From Roridomyces roridus (lineage: Eukaryota; Basidiomycota; Agaricomycetes; Agaricales; Mycenaceae): a stretch of DNA of 64,000 nucleotides. Below are positions 49,011-59,532 of the stretch, in pieces. The translations under genes were made by a program, and so were the position numbers. Each line of letters starts with the position of its first letter. Position 1 is the first letter of the stretch. Where the stretch lies: assembly GCA_029378245.1 (NCBI GenBank), contig JARKIF010000014.1, forward strand, positions 1-64,000. Direction: 5' to 3'. The notes below the pieces were generated by a model. The model did no database searches. It saw only the letters and a program-made list of their open reading frames with translations, and was not told the origin of the DNA.

Positions 49011-50209
49011 ATGACCTTGAAAGCCATCCTCACTCAAGTCAAACAGCTCATCCCTCCTCTCGATGGCTCCCTTCACAAGGGACAGTCTGGTAGAACATCC
49101 GTGTACTCCTTTGGCGCCACCCTTTACTCGTCTCAGGCAGATTCGGCGTCCTCGGCGGTGCACTAGAGTGACCAACGTTCCCCTTGGATTTGCGGCCTTC
49201 CTTGTTCAATACATTATCCAGTTACACAGGTGCCCCATTCTTCGCCGCCATCACATCTCTCCGATTCGTGCGTGCTCCCTCAACGGAACAACTATCGAAA
49301 CGACTCGGTCCAGGGCGCGGACTTGTCCCATGTAATCTGCTCGCCAACCGCCGCAGGCGCAATCAAGACGTACTCCCCCGACCTCATAGTCCACCCCATC
49401 CTTCGCGAGGATAAACCGTCCGAAGAGGTCTCTGCTGAGCTTGATTCCATCCTCTCCCGGTTGCATGTCCTTGTCATTGGCCCAGGTCTCGGCCGCGAGC
49501 CCTACATGCAATCCTATGCAAAACTCGCCCTCTCCCTTGCACGCAAGAAGGAAATGTACCTTGTCTTGGATGCCGATGCTTTATGGATGATTGGACAAGA
49601 ACTCGATTTGATCAAGGGCTACCGACGGGTTGTGCTCACTCCCAATGTCGCTGAATTCGCCCGCCTGCGTGAGCAGGTTGGCATCGACCCGAATAGCCCG
49701 GCAGAGGACCGCGCGGCATTAGTGTCCAAGGCGCTTGGCGGTGTTACCGTGTTACAAAAGGGCGCGACGGATATTATTTCTGTCGATGCGGGAAAAGACG
49801 CGCAAGAGACGTTTACAGGTAAATGCGATTCCGATCAAGAAAAGGGAATTAAAATATACCCTGAAAGTGGATGTACTTGGAGGTTTAAAGCGATGTGGGG
49901 GACAGGGAGACATTTTGAGTGGGGCAGTGGGCACTATGCTTGCTTGGTCGAAATGCTACGAAAATGGAGTATTCGGGTGAGCTGAGATCTTTGGATTGTC
50001 CATCTGAACTCATGTGTTGCAGCGACAAGTCGATACCCGCGTCGCGATTTCCTATGCTTGCCGCGGTCGGTGCTAGTGTGGTCACGCGCACAGCCAGTCG
50101 ACGGGCATTCGAGAAGGAGGGACGTGGTGTTGTCACTCAGGATATGCTGCCCGAAATTGGCAAGGCATTCGCGGAGGTCTTTGGTGGCGAGGCGCAGGGC
50201 AAATTGTAG
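49011..50209 (+). CDS. NNRD: ATP-dependent (S)-NAD(P)H-hydrate dehydratase
   Basis: Metabolite-repair enzyme that converts damaged NAD(P)HX back to NAD(P)H, YjeF C-terminal/ribokinase fold. ATG at 49011 ([19 protein letters not shown]). Exon joins give [20 protein letters not shown], a family signature. Later: [70 protein letters not shown] and [16 protein letters not shown], which holds the catalytic Asp and phosphate loop. It ends [11 protein letters not shown] at 50207-50209. About six exons. The 3' part between 49815 and 50040 needs two short introns to keep the frame, both with GT..AG borders visible. Confidence 0.9.
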
Positions 50210-50461
50210 AACAATAAATTCTCTTGTAAACACGCGACAATAAAGACCCTTTTGATGTCAGACCTTCTGCTGCCTGAACGGTGTGCATTGTTTCAGTCGC
50301 CACCACCTTCGCTCATTGTCCGTATAGCCCGCCGGTCAAAGTCACCTATTTGTCCCGTCCCAAGGTTTGTTCCGTTCCCCAGCCACTGGACTATCCCTCA
50401 CCATTGCCTAGAAGAAGCGCCCCACTGAGTACGCGCCTTTTCGCGTTGTGTTTCGCGTCTT

Positions 50462-52032
50462 ATGCCTTGCAGTCACTCTTCCGAACCTGAAGAAGAAGAA
50501 GACATCGTCATGTCAGAGGATAAACCAGTCAGCAAGGCGCCTCGCAAGGCGAAGGAACCACCGGCGGTAGATAAACGCGCCTCTTGTCGTTGATTTGACC
50601 GACTCACGGCATTCCAGTCGCCCGGAAAAGTACCCAAGAAGGTCGAAGTACAGTGCGTCGTCTGCTCCTTCCACTTTTTTCATCTCATTCCCTCCAGTCT
50701 CCCTGGGCCGGCCCCAAGGACAAATGCCAGTCCCTCCTCCAAGAAACCGAAATCCACACACAATCGTTCAGTCTCATCTATAAGCTCAATGCAGCGCATC
50801 ACCGACGACGCCACCAACTCTCCTTCTCCTAACAAACCTCTCTCTGCCATCAAACGCAAGTAAGTGCCCATCGAGTCATTCACAACCTGCTCTCATTGTC
50901 TCAGACGTCTCGTGAGTCCCGAGACCGTCGATGACAACGCATCCGTCGCGGAATCCTCCGTCATGGGCACCGGCACCATCCGCCGCACCGAGGCGGAGCG
51001 GATCGAGTACTTTAAGAATCAACCCGACTGCGCGCCAGATATCGAGCCCCACGGCGTCATGTGCACCCGCTGCAATAAACTGGTCAACCTGGGGCGCAAA
51101 CAGACCTATGCTGTTCGGCCGTGGGAGAACCATCGCAAACGCTGTGACCAGAAAATGGCGGCTGCGTCTGGCTTGTGCGTGTCCTCCTTTTTTTTCAGGT
51201 TTATCATCTTATTGGTTACTAGGGATGACGCAGCCAGTATCCGCAGCGACGCACGTTCTGAAGTTTCCCGGTCGGAGAAAGGCGGCGCTGTAGTGCGCAT
51301 GTCTGTGGATGAACGCAAGGCGATGTTGGACGGCGATCCTCGTGCAGAGAAGGTGGAACCTGATCAGGTCTTGTGTCGCAAATGCCAGAAGTGGATCAGG
51401 TTATCCACCAAAACGTCGTATGCGTTGTCGAATTGGAATACCCACCAGATGAGTTGCGCGGACGCAGTGTGAGTGCACAAGTACTTTCTGTTACTTGATT
51501 GACGCCTGTGCAGAATGAGCAGCCGTGTTGCAATGGCTCAACGCAAGATTAAACTCGTCAACGATCCGCAGGCAAAGACGTTCAGCGCACGGAATGTCGA
51601 GTGTCGCAACTGCGGTGAAAGTATTGCGTTGACGGGCGATTATGACTACACTCTCACGGATTGGGATGCACATAAAGAGACGTGTACCAGGTGCGTGCTT
51701 TCTGCATGCAGCGGAGTTGATCGTTGATGGGTTTTAGCGCTGGTGAAAAGCCTACGAAAGCTTCCCGAGCCCCACGTTCCTCCGTGTCTACCGAGGCCAC
51801 GGTGGTCGTCGAGGCAGAGGCGTCGACCAGTCGTGGTACCAAACGGCCGCTGGAGGACCCAGAGCTGCCTGTCGACGATCCCGATGCACCACGTGCGCCT
51901 GTGCGGGCCAGGACAGAGACGTACGAGCCAGTGCAGAAGGAGCCGCCGAGTCTCCTCGGCTGGTTCCTCTTGCCGTTCAAGGGTTTTTTGCAGGGTTTGA
52001 GAGAGGGCATGTCTGAAGCGCCTCCTCCTTGA
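50462..52032 (+). CDS. Protein with three 28-residue CX2C-X19-HX3C zinc modules
   Basis: Not a family I can name. ATG at 50462 (MPCSHSSEPEEEEDIVM), then a Lys/Ser/Pro-rich disordered region. Three modules of identical spacing start with CTRCNKLVNLG, CRKCQKWIRLS and CRNCGESIALT. In every one, position 10 is Leu, 16 Tyr, 21 Trp, 24 His and 28 Cys. Each module falls in its own exon, separated by introns at 51178, 51470 and 51690. Module-flanking helices are charged (EKVEPDQVL). The C-terminus carries a hydrophobic amphipathic stretch LLGWFLLPFKGFLQGL and ends at TGA 52030-52032. The CCHC spacing recalls BED-type zinc fingers, which also have a conserved aromatic, so DNA binding is possible. The next gene has one more module. 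Confidence 0.7.
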
Positions 52033-52268
52033 TGATCTCGGTTGATCTATTCATAACTAGCTTGGATTTTGTAACGTGTTTCCGCTCATTACTGTTATTT
52101 TCTTTTCTTGGGATGTGGATACCGCGTCGAAAAACGCGTGAAGACGCGTGTCGAACGCGCGATTTACGTGCGTGGGCGCTGGTTTGGCTGATGCGTGTGG
52201 GTGCTTCTCGACGTATAAGGGCACCACAAATTCCATTCCTTTCTCCTTGCGATACCCTTTTCTCCATA

Positions 52269-52900
52269 ATGTCGACCTTGTGGGTCCCTTCTTGGTTGTA
52301 CGCCACGCCGACTCATTCGTTGCAGACTTCAAGCAGCCGCCGCCGAGCTGAGCGATGTAGAGAGCGTGCCGTCGTCGACAACCAGGTATCTGCTCATTTT
52401 CTGCCAACGGAACTGCAACTCATGGGCTCGGAAGCCCTGGTATGTCCAGGAAACAAGGACGCGAGGCAAAGTTGCGCGAGGATGTACTTTGCGAAGTCCT
52501 CAATGGGACTTGTGTGCGCTGCCTGAATTGTGGCCAAAATATCAAGCTTTCCCTCAAGAGCGACTTTGACGCGTCGCACTGGCTGCGCCATCGCGGCAGG
52601 TGTTTGAAACGGAGTAGAGCTCTCGAGAAGGCGGCCCAGGTTGGTGGATCTCGATTTCCCTTCTCAATTTACTCATGTAAACTATAGTCGGTGGAAACAT
52701 CTCCAACCTCGTCAGCACGCGCTCTCAGCATTCCGCCTGCGGAAGAAGCAGTCGACTCGGAGATCCCAGATGTGACCGACCCATCGCTCGATACCCCCGC
52801 AGCCACACTCGACGTCCAACCTCCTCCCGAATGGCAATCATGGCAAACTTGGGATTGGTCCCAACTGAAATGCCGATTTCCTGTCCCGAAAGATTTGTAG
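52269..52900 (+). CDS. Protein with one 28-residue CX2C-X19-HX3C zinc module
   Basis: Neighbour and probable relative of the gene just upstream. The module CLNCGQNIKLSLKS..W..H...C has exactly the same spacing, with Leu10, Phe16, Trp21, His24 and Cys28. It is preceded by REAKLREDVLCEVLNGTC. A 48-nt intron follows (gttggtgg..ctatag, about 52639-52686), then an acidic tail SVETSPTSSARALS to QLKCRFPVPKDL, TAG at 52898-52900. The 5' end is uncertain. A TATA-like TATAAGG at 52210 sits 59 bp from an ATG at 52269, but joining that exon in frame is unclear. An ATG at 52442 would give a short complete version starting MSRKQGREAK. Function is unknown. Confidence 0.6.
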
Positions 52901-53004
52901 TATTCTCAATCTCCCAGCATCCCGCATAGACCTGTATAACTCAAGCTTTCTTGTCGCATTATATTGATATGTATTTCTATAATATGTGCCATTAATTGAA
53001 CGCG

Positions 53005-54469
53005 CTATTTTGCCACTGAAACCTCTGCGGGCTGCGTATCGTCCTCGGGTGGCTTAACAACTCCGCTTGCCAACATTTGGCGATATGGTTCCACCAATGC
53101 TTTTGGTCCGCTAGAGAGGGGTATGTAAGCTACACTGAAGGAGGGGTTGAGAGGGACGTACAGCACGGACTTGACCACATCTGTAATGATTAGGCCGCTG
53201 GCCATGTCTATTCGTTCGACTTGTTCGACGCCGTCCCCCCGCGATGGACCGACGTTGAGTAGTAATGTCGGCTTTCCTAGTTCAACAGCGCGCTTGAGTA
53301 ACCTGAAGGCGGAGTAGGTGGCCAGCGTGGTGCCGACCACAAGTAATCGGTCCGCCTCCTCGACAAACCGAAATCTAGAAATATCAGACGGTGTAAATTG
53401 TAAGAGGAAACTGCTCACGATTGTTTTTTGACTAGATCAGGGATCGACTCGCCAAAAAAGACGATTTCCGGTTTATGCTGAGTAGGATGAGCTGGCGTTT
53501 CGGCTCAAAGAGGGAAGGGATATACGACTGAGTTCATGCGGCCTTCCAGGAAACAAGAGGGGCATTGGGGCACGACAAAGTTGGCATAGGAGGTGCCCAG
53601 ATGCTCGATGGCGACCTAGGGCCGACGGTGAGACTGGCTCTCATCTTGGAAGGTGGAGAAGCTACATCTCCGTCAGGGTTCGTGCGCAACTTGTTCCCGG
53701 TACGCTCCGTTTCTTCTGCAAAAGCTTGCCATTCTGGGTTCTGCTCGGAAAGCCAACGTTGGAAGGTTATACGGTCAACCACGTGGCCGTGTCTACAGTG
53801 AACGTGCTGGGAAAACCATTGGTAGATATTCAGAGAAAAAATGGAAGAAGATACGTGGAGGCTGCCATGCAATTCGAGGATATGCTGGTTCTTGACTCCA
53901 GGAGGAATATTGAGAGCTTGATGGTGCAGGCCGTCGACGTTCTGCAAAATTAATGTGATTTTCTCGGCGTTTCAGGGAGATGATACCCACTTGAGTAATA
54001 AGTCTAGGGGCGACACCTGCATGTTGGAGAGCAGCCAAACCAAAATGTGTGGGATTTGGTTGCGCCGCACGAATCATGGACCAGCCGAGGAAAGATCGCA
54101 GCCAATATCTTTGCCTGTATGCATAGCCCGCCTCGCTTTCGTCCATGAGCTGGTGATAGAATATCGGCCTAGTAAGACATGAGGATGCTTATACAGAGTC
54201 GAGTTGGACTTGAAGCACTTGTAGTTTGGATTCATGTATCGTCCGTCGTGCCCGCGACTACAGAGACGTTGGATAGAGTGGGGAAGAAGGCAGGGGGTTG
54301 CGCACTAGGCTCGGATTCCGCTGTCTACGCTAACTCCAGCACCAGTGAGGATAGCGACATTTCCCGGCAATAGGAACTCTGCGACGCGTTCTGTGGCATT
54401 CTGTACAGTTCTGTAAGGTGCCGGAGGGTATGTGGCTCGGATAGGGATGGTTGGGACAGATATCCTCAT
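53005..54469 (-). CDS. Sirtuin (SIR2 family, SIRT4-like)
   Basis: NAD+-dependent protein deacylase or ADP-ribosyltransferase family; the N-terminus is rich in Arg/Thr/Pro with no long acidic run, compatible with mitochondrial import. ATG at 54469 (MRISVPTIPIRATYPP). Motifs: NVAILTGAGVSVDSGIRAYRG (split by an intron), YMNPNYKPIFYHQLM, SFLGW, TQNVDGLHHQAL, ELHGSLH with the catalytic His, CPSC of the zinc site, VFFGESIPDLV and VVGTTLATYSAFRLL. In the first half of the zinc site the sequence is HCRHGH rather than CxxC. About eight exons; stop at 53005. Divergent from PEX7 with 86 bp between start codons. Confidence 0.85.
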
Positions 54470-54555
54470 CTAACTCATGAACGAGAGAGGAATAGGCGAA
54501 CGGCACGGCCCGAATCGCGGCTTGCTCTTCCTATGCGGAACCTTCACTTGATTCA

Positions 54556-55766
54556 ATGAACCCACCTCCAGCAGTCCTGCAAACGCCCGGTTTCGCCCAT
54601 TTCTCTATAGCCTGGTCCCCCTTTCACACGACGCGTCTCGCCCTCGCGTCCTCGGCAAACTTTGGTCTTGTCGGCAATGGGCGTCTGCATCTCGTCTCTG
54701 TGGCTCCAGGCCCGAACGGCTCCCTCGGCTTGACTATCGACAAGCAGTGAGTTGCTAGACGCTCCACTGGCACGAAAGCTCAGTTCAAGAAAGTTATGAG
54801 ACTCAAGACGGGTTATACGATGTTGCCTGGTCCGAGGTGCATGAGAATCATCTGGTGACTGCCTCGGGCGATGGGTCCATTAAGCTATGGGATGTCTTGC
54901 TTAACGTGCGTTTCCTTCCATTGGAGGACATCCCAGCGACCATGCTGCACAGAATCTTCCCATCCGCGCTTGGCAAGAACATACACGCGAAGTCTTCTCG
55001 GTCGACTGGTCAAACATCAAGAAAGATACGTTTGTGTCGTCTTCTTGGGATGGTAATGTGAAATTGGTGTGTCTCGTCTATTTTCTCATAACGGTATTAA
55101 CGATTCGCAGTGGACTCCGGAACGACCGCGCTCCATCCTGACGTTGCAAGCACACCATTCATGTGCATACCAGGCCATGTTCTCTCCACACCAACCAGAT
55201 CTCGTAGTCTCCTGCTCCACTGACGGCACCTTGAAGATATTCGACCTCCGTACTCCAGCGTACGTGCCTGCCGGAGCCGCCGGTACCAACTCGTTCACAA
55301 ACCCAATGGCTGCCGCCGTGCTGACCGTTCCAGCTTCGGGAACGGAGGTATTATCCGTAGACTGGAATAAATACCGTCCATTTGTCCTGGCTAGCGCTGG
55401 TGTTGACAAGATGGCCAAGGTTTGGGATTGCCGCATGATTAAGCTGCAGGAAACAGGCGGTGTGGGTGGTGCGTGCGAGGCGCAGCTTCTGGGGCATGAA
55501 TATGCAGTGCGCAAAGTCCAGTGGAGCCCGCACCGGGCTGATGTCCTCGCCACTGCAAGCTACGACATGACGTGCCGGATGCAAGTTGTTGTCTTTCGCA
55601 CACAAAGTTGTCCTGCTGACGAGTCCGCAGATGGAATGGGCCTCAACTTGTCCACATCCATGATCCCCATACTGAGTTTGTGGTCGGCTGCAGTTGGTCG
55701 TTGTTCGACGATGGGGTTATAGCGAGCTGTGGGTGGGATAGTCGACTGAATGTTTTCCGCGCATGA
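54556..55766 (+). CDS. PEX7: Peroxisomal import receptor PEX7 (WD40)
   Basis: Cytosolic receptor that carries PTS2 proteins into peroxisomes. ATG at 54556 ([20 protein letters not shown]). WD-type repeats follow: [38 protein letters not shown] + [46 protein letters not shown] + [28 protein letters not shown] + [25 protein letters not shown] and [15 protein letters not shown]. Six or seven blades agree with the family. The stop TGA is at 55764-55766. About five short introns (for example after SIKLWD). Promoter presumably shared with the sirtuin. Confidence 0.9.
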
Positions 55767-55824
55767 ATTACTGCGAATGTATAGCACTAAATAGATACAG
55801 AGGGAGAACTAGCAATACATACAA

Positions 55825-56277
55825 TCACTTGCTGGACATGACATATCCTGTCGTATCGAGCACTTGCTTTCCACATATGGCGCAGAGACCTTTCTTGTAC
55901 GCACACCCTACAGATCTTGGTTCATACGTGAGAGAAAGGGTACAAAAAGACGCACCATGACAGTACTTTCCCTTGTTCTGCGTCACCGGTTGCTTGCAAT
56001 CCTTACACTTGCCTTGATATGGCTGTCGAGAATATGAGTTGGTGGATTCTTAGAACGTGGTAGCCGACGCGCCTGGAACCGAGCCCCCTTGGAGCCCCCT
56101 GGGCGAGAAAGGAGCTTGTTTTCGCCGACTTTGCGAGAGCCTTCCTTGATCTGACCCGAGCTAGACGCGAAAGGATCTGGGGCAGCAAGCTTGGAGAGTT
56201 TCTGTGGACGGGTGGGTGAGGACGGCGGTATCCGGGAACGGAAGAATGAGGACCTTCTCGCACTTGTTGCAGACCAT
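55825..56277 (-). CDS. CRIPT: CRIPT-like cysteine-rich protein
   Basis: Small zinc-binding protein with CxxC pairs, named in animals for binding PDZ domains and linked to the minor spliceosome. ATG at 56277: MVCNKCEK, a 52-nt intron, then KLSKLAAPDPF. ENKLLSRPGGSKGARF matches the family's central NKLL..R..P motif. The C-terminal half has CKDCKQPVTQNKGKYCHG, an intron, then CAYKKGLCAICGKQVLD and TGYVMSSK with TGA at 55825. Four exons and roughly 100 residues, as expected. All eight CxxC cysteines are present. It is transcribed away from the F-box gene. Confidence 0.9.
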
Positions 56278-56781
56278 GGCACTCTCGGCTGAGAGACGAG
56301 ATGACAAAAGGCAATTGATGTGGCTGTCCACTTTCACAATTGCTCTATTCTCTCATCTAGATCTTATTATGCTGCGCCTCTCTGCTCTATTCTCTCATCT
56401 AGATCTTATTATGCCGCGCCCTGCGCGTCACCGACGTCCGAAAGAAGTAACTTCGCCCCGAGCTTTAGGCACTCAACAGGCACTTCTCAAGTTCTTATTG
56501 TGATCTTTCTTCTTCGCATCGTCTTTCACGCTCAACCAGACGCCATCACCACACTCTCCAATTTTTATCCAGTTGACATGGTATCCGTACAAGAACGCGT
56601 ATCGCTTGTTCACAAAAGATTTTACTCTCTACAATGGCCGCCTACCGACGAAACAAACTGTTGAACCCTTGCCCCGTACCCGGTAGCGCTCTCGAGACAA
56701 GAGTTGGCGTCTAGCGAGCCTTTTTATTTTTCTTTGCATTTTGTATAAATCCAGACATGGAGGAACAACGAAACAACTGCT
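56278..56781. other. Intergenic region with a 42-bp direct repeat
   Basis: About 0.5 kb between the CRIPT (-) and F-box (+) start codons. It includes the tandem duplication listed separately and no supported ORF. Confidence 0.5.
56341..56420 (+). repeat. Tandem direct repeat, period 42 bp
   Basis: Two copies starting tgctctattctctcatctag at 56341 and 56383 match over 38 bp with one difference (gctgcgcc against gccgcgcc). It lies in the 5' flank of the F-box gene and is probably a recent local duplication. Confidence 0.85.
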
Positions 56782-58480
56782 ATGGCTCCTCGCTACTCCA
56801 CATTCCTCCGCTACAGGATCTCTGACGACGTTCTCGCCGCTATTCTAGAGCACCTCGACCCTAGGACCCTGCTCTCCGCCTGCAAGGTAACTCAAATCTA
56901 TCGGACTTTGAGCAAACCATTTATTTTTTGCACCAGGCATTCAAACGTATATATGCCATAGTCATGGGATACCACGCCCTTCGGTACAAGTTTGAGCTCG
57001 CCGTCAGCGGCATGAGGGATGGTGCAGCTCCTCGCGCCGCCGCTCCCCTCCTAGCGCGGCTTCATCTACTCCTCAACTATCGTGCCGACTGGCCTCGGCT
57101 TCACTGGACCCATGAATACAAGATGCAGGTCATCACCCCGTCCCATGTCGGTACCTCTGGCGGATTCATCCACCAGATTCGTCCGCACGGCGTTTACAGT
57201 ACCCTTGAGATCACCGAGCTTCCGTCCTGCAGGACAGGGCGCAGTCCAACTCTCACCAGGCGCCTTCGGTACACCAGCCCGCCCATCGAAACGGTTTTCA
57301 TCGACCCGGCTCAAGCCCTCATCGTTGCCGCCCATATTTTCTGGTACGTGTTTCAGGAGTCATACCAGAGGCCATTTTTTCATTCATTTCCTCTAGTCAA
57401 AACGGTATAATCGGACTCCAGTTGCAGTTCCGCGATCTCTGGACGTTCGCCAAACACCCCATCGCACCCGCTGAATCCTACGAGATTCCGACGCAGAGCG
57501 TTGCACCGGTGGCACATGTTACCATCTACCTCGTCGGGTCAAAGCTCGCTGTGACTCTCGAATTTGTCGGAGGCAAGATCAACCACCTTATCATGGACTG
57601 GCGTACTTTTGGTGCCCGGGTAAATCATCTCAAAGTAATTTCGTGAAACCAAATCTGAAAGATCCTTGCAGTGGATTGACGACCAAGACATCTGCCTCCT
57701 TGACGAAGATTTTCTCCTTGTACTTTGCAAGAGAGCCGGCTCGCCGCCCGTCCTGAATTTATGCAATATCACAAACATCGTCAACATGGTCGTACTGCGT
57801 CAGTATGAGCTCCCCGGGGCCTGGGCGAATTCCTCCATCAAATTCAGCCCAAATACCGCTACCCGCCAGCGCTCGCCCACTGCGCTTTTCTGCTCCGACC
57901 CCGCGAACCGAGTGCTGGTCGTCGCGGCCAAGCCTTTGGTCAAGACCAGCACCAGCGCCTCCTGGCTTTTCATCAACGAAGGTTACTTCAGGGGTGTATC
58001 GTCCCGCCGTGACCGTGCTGTGGTTTCGTGGAGCAGCTGGGGGCAGTACTGCGTCGTGAAGGACTTGCCGCGCATCAGCAGGACCCTTGTCCGCGGTCCG
58101 TACGCCATCGGTTCGCGCGTCGCGTATTTGCAGTCCGAGTCTGGCACACAAAAGTCCACTCTCAATCTGATTGAATTTGCGCCGTTCCCGGATAGTGGCA
58201 CGCGCTTGAACTCGAGCTGGCCGGTGGTTGGTTCCAAGGCGACACTTTTTCCAAGTGAAACGGCGCGTGCTCTGTCGTCTACCACGGTGGAGCACTATGC
58301 AGTTGATGATATTGGTGTTACGGAGGATAATATCGTCCTGTTCCTCGTACGTCTTTCGATGATCTCGATTTTTTTGGCTGATTTTTCTTTCTCCAGGAAT
58401 TACAGCCAGGCTTTCGTCCTGTCAACGTTTTGACCTTTGGCGCGCCACCTACCGCCAGTGCTCGACCGTCTCGTCGATAA
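56782..58480 (+). CDS. F-box protein (agaricomycete type)
   Basis: Substrate-recognition subunit of SCF ubiquitin ligases by homology; the target is unknown. ATG at 56782: MAPRYSTFLRYRISDDVLAA followed by ILEHLDPRTLLSACK, a 54-nt intron, then AFKRIYAIVMGYHALRYKFE form the N-terminal F-box and its extension. The remaining 400 or so residues are beta-rich with segments such as LLARLHLLLNYRADWPRLHW, HVTIYLVGSKLAVTLEFVG and LCNITNIVNMVVLRQYELPG, typical of the large mushroom-specific F-box expansion. Four introns. Stop TAA 58478-58480. Confidence 0.8.
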
Positions 58481-58528
58481 AGTGCAATTGATACAGTACA
58501 TCTACTCAATAGATACAGAATGAAATCC

Positions 58529-59385
58529 TCATTTCCATCTGAGAGTCAAACAAACGATCCATCGGCGTCTTTCATTTTCTTCCTCGCCCTCGCCCCTGTC
58601 TACACTCCACGTCCGCTGCCCTTCTCCGTTCGTCTCCCGTTCGAGCGCGGTTTCAAGAATAAAGTCCGCCTCGGAGACAGCGTTCTAAACAATATTCATA
58701 AGTCGGAATCTTTCGCTCAGAATATTTTCACGAACCAGAAAGGACTGCACAGTGTATCGGCCGGTATGTAGGCCAGCAAAGACATACACTCGAGCATGGG
58801 GCGATTTCTTCAGAGTCAGCTGCAACGCCTTGATGAACAACGGATGGAATTCCGTGTTCCAAAGCGTATCTGCAGCAAACACAATGTCGAATTTCTCGCC
58901 ATCGGGTGAGAAAAGTGCAGAGGGGTCAGATCCCCAACCATAGGGCATCACACGGCAGTTGCCGGAGACACCGTTTTCTGCGACGTTATTCGACAGAGTG
59001 CGCACGATATCCTCGTCGGGATAATCGCTGGCGACAACCGAAACTTCAGGAAATTTTCTAGCGAGAACGATGCTCGGTAAGCCCGCCGATGCCCCAGTTC
59101 GAGTACCTTGAGCCTCCTGTCGGTGGGCAGGTGCATGAGATGTGATTGAACGTCTAGAGCATCGAGATGGTCTGCTACGAAGCGCGATGCGGCCCAGATG
59201 GAGGACGCATGGAGGGACCAGTTGGCAGCGTCGGTGTCTGGTGTTCGGATGGTGACTTTGGAGATGGCGGGATCGGGCGATTCGTACGTGAAAAGGGCGC
59301 CCGCAGAGGACAGAGTTATGGGGGCGAGGTTGTAGAGAGAAAACAGGGCACCGGATAGTACATCCTCGGCCTCTTCATGACTCAT
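58529..59385 (-). CDS. EFM7: EFM7/NNT1-type protein methyltransferase, single-base frame problem
   Basis: SAM-dependent methyltransferase of the METTL21-like group; the yeast relative modifies elongation factor eEF1A. ATG at 59385 (MSHEEAEDVLSGALFSLY). TIRTPDTDAANWSLHASSIW and FVADHL precede motif I. SVVASDYPDEDIV, CRVMPYGWGSDPS, FDIVFAADTLWN and HARVYVFAGLHTGRYTVQSF follow. An intron (gttcgtga..gtttag) leads to NAVSEADFILETALERET and a basic end, TGA at 58529. Motif I is broken: VLELG is in one frame and ASAGLPSIVLARKFPEV in another, one G being missing from a four-G run at 59091-59095. With the base restored the family match is complete, so an assembly indel is at least as likely as a mutation. 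Confidence 0.75.
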
Positions 59386-59532
59386 GATGGCTGTGCGGCC
59401 GAATTGGTCACTCAACGCCAACGTCCTAAAAAGGCAATTTTCTTGATACACAATGCGTGTCCTACATACTGAATATCGATTACATAGGGCGTCATGTCGC
59501 CTAGTGTAACAAATTTACACCAGCCACATACA

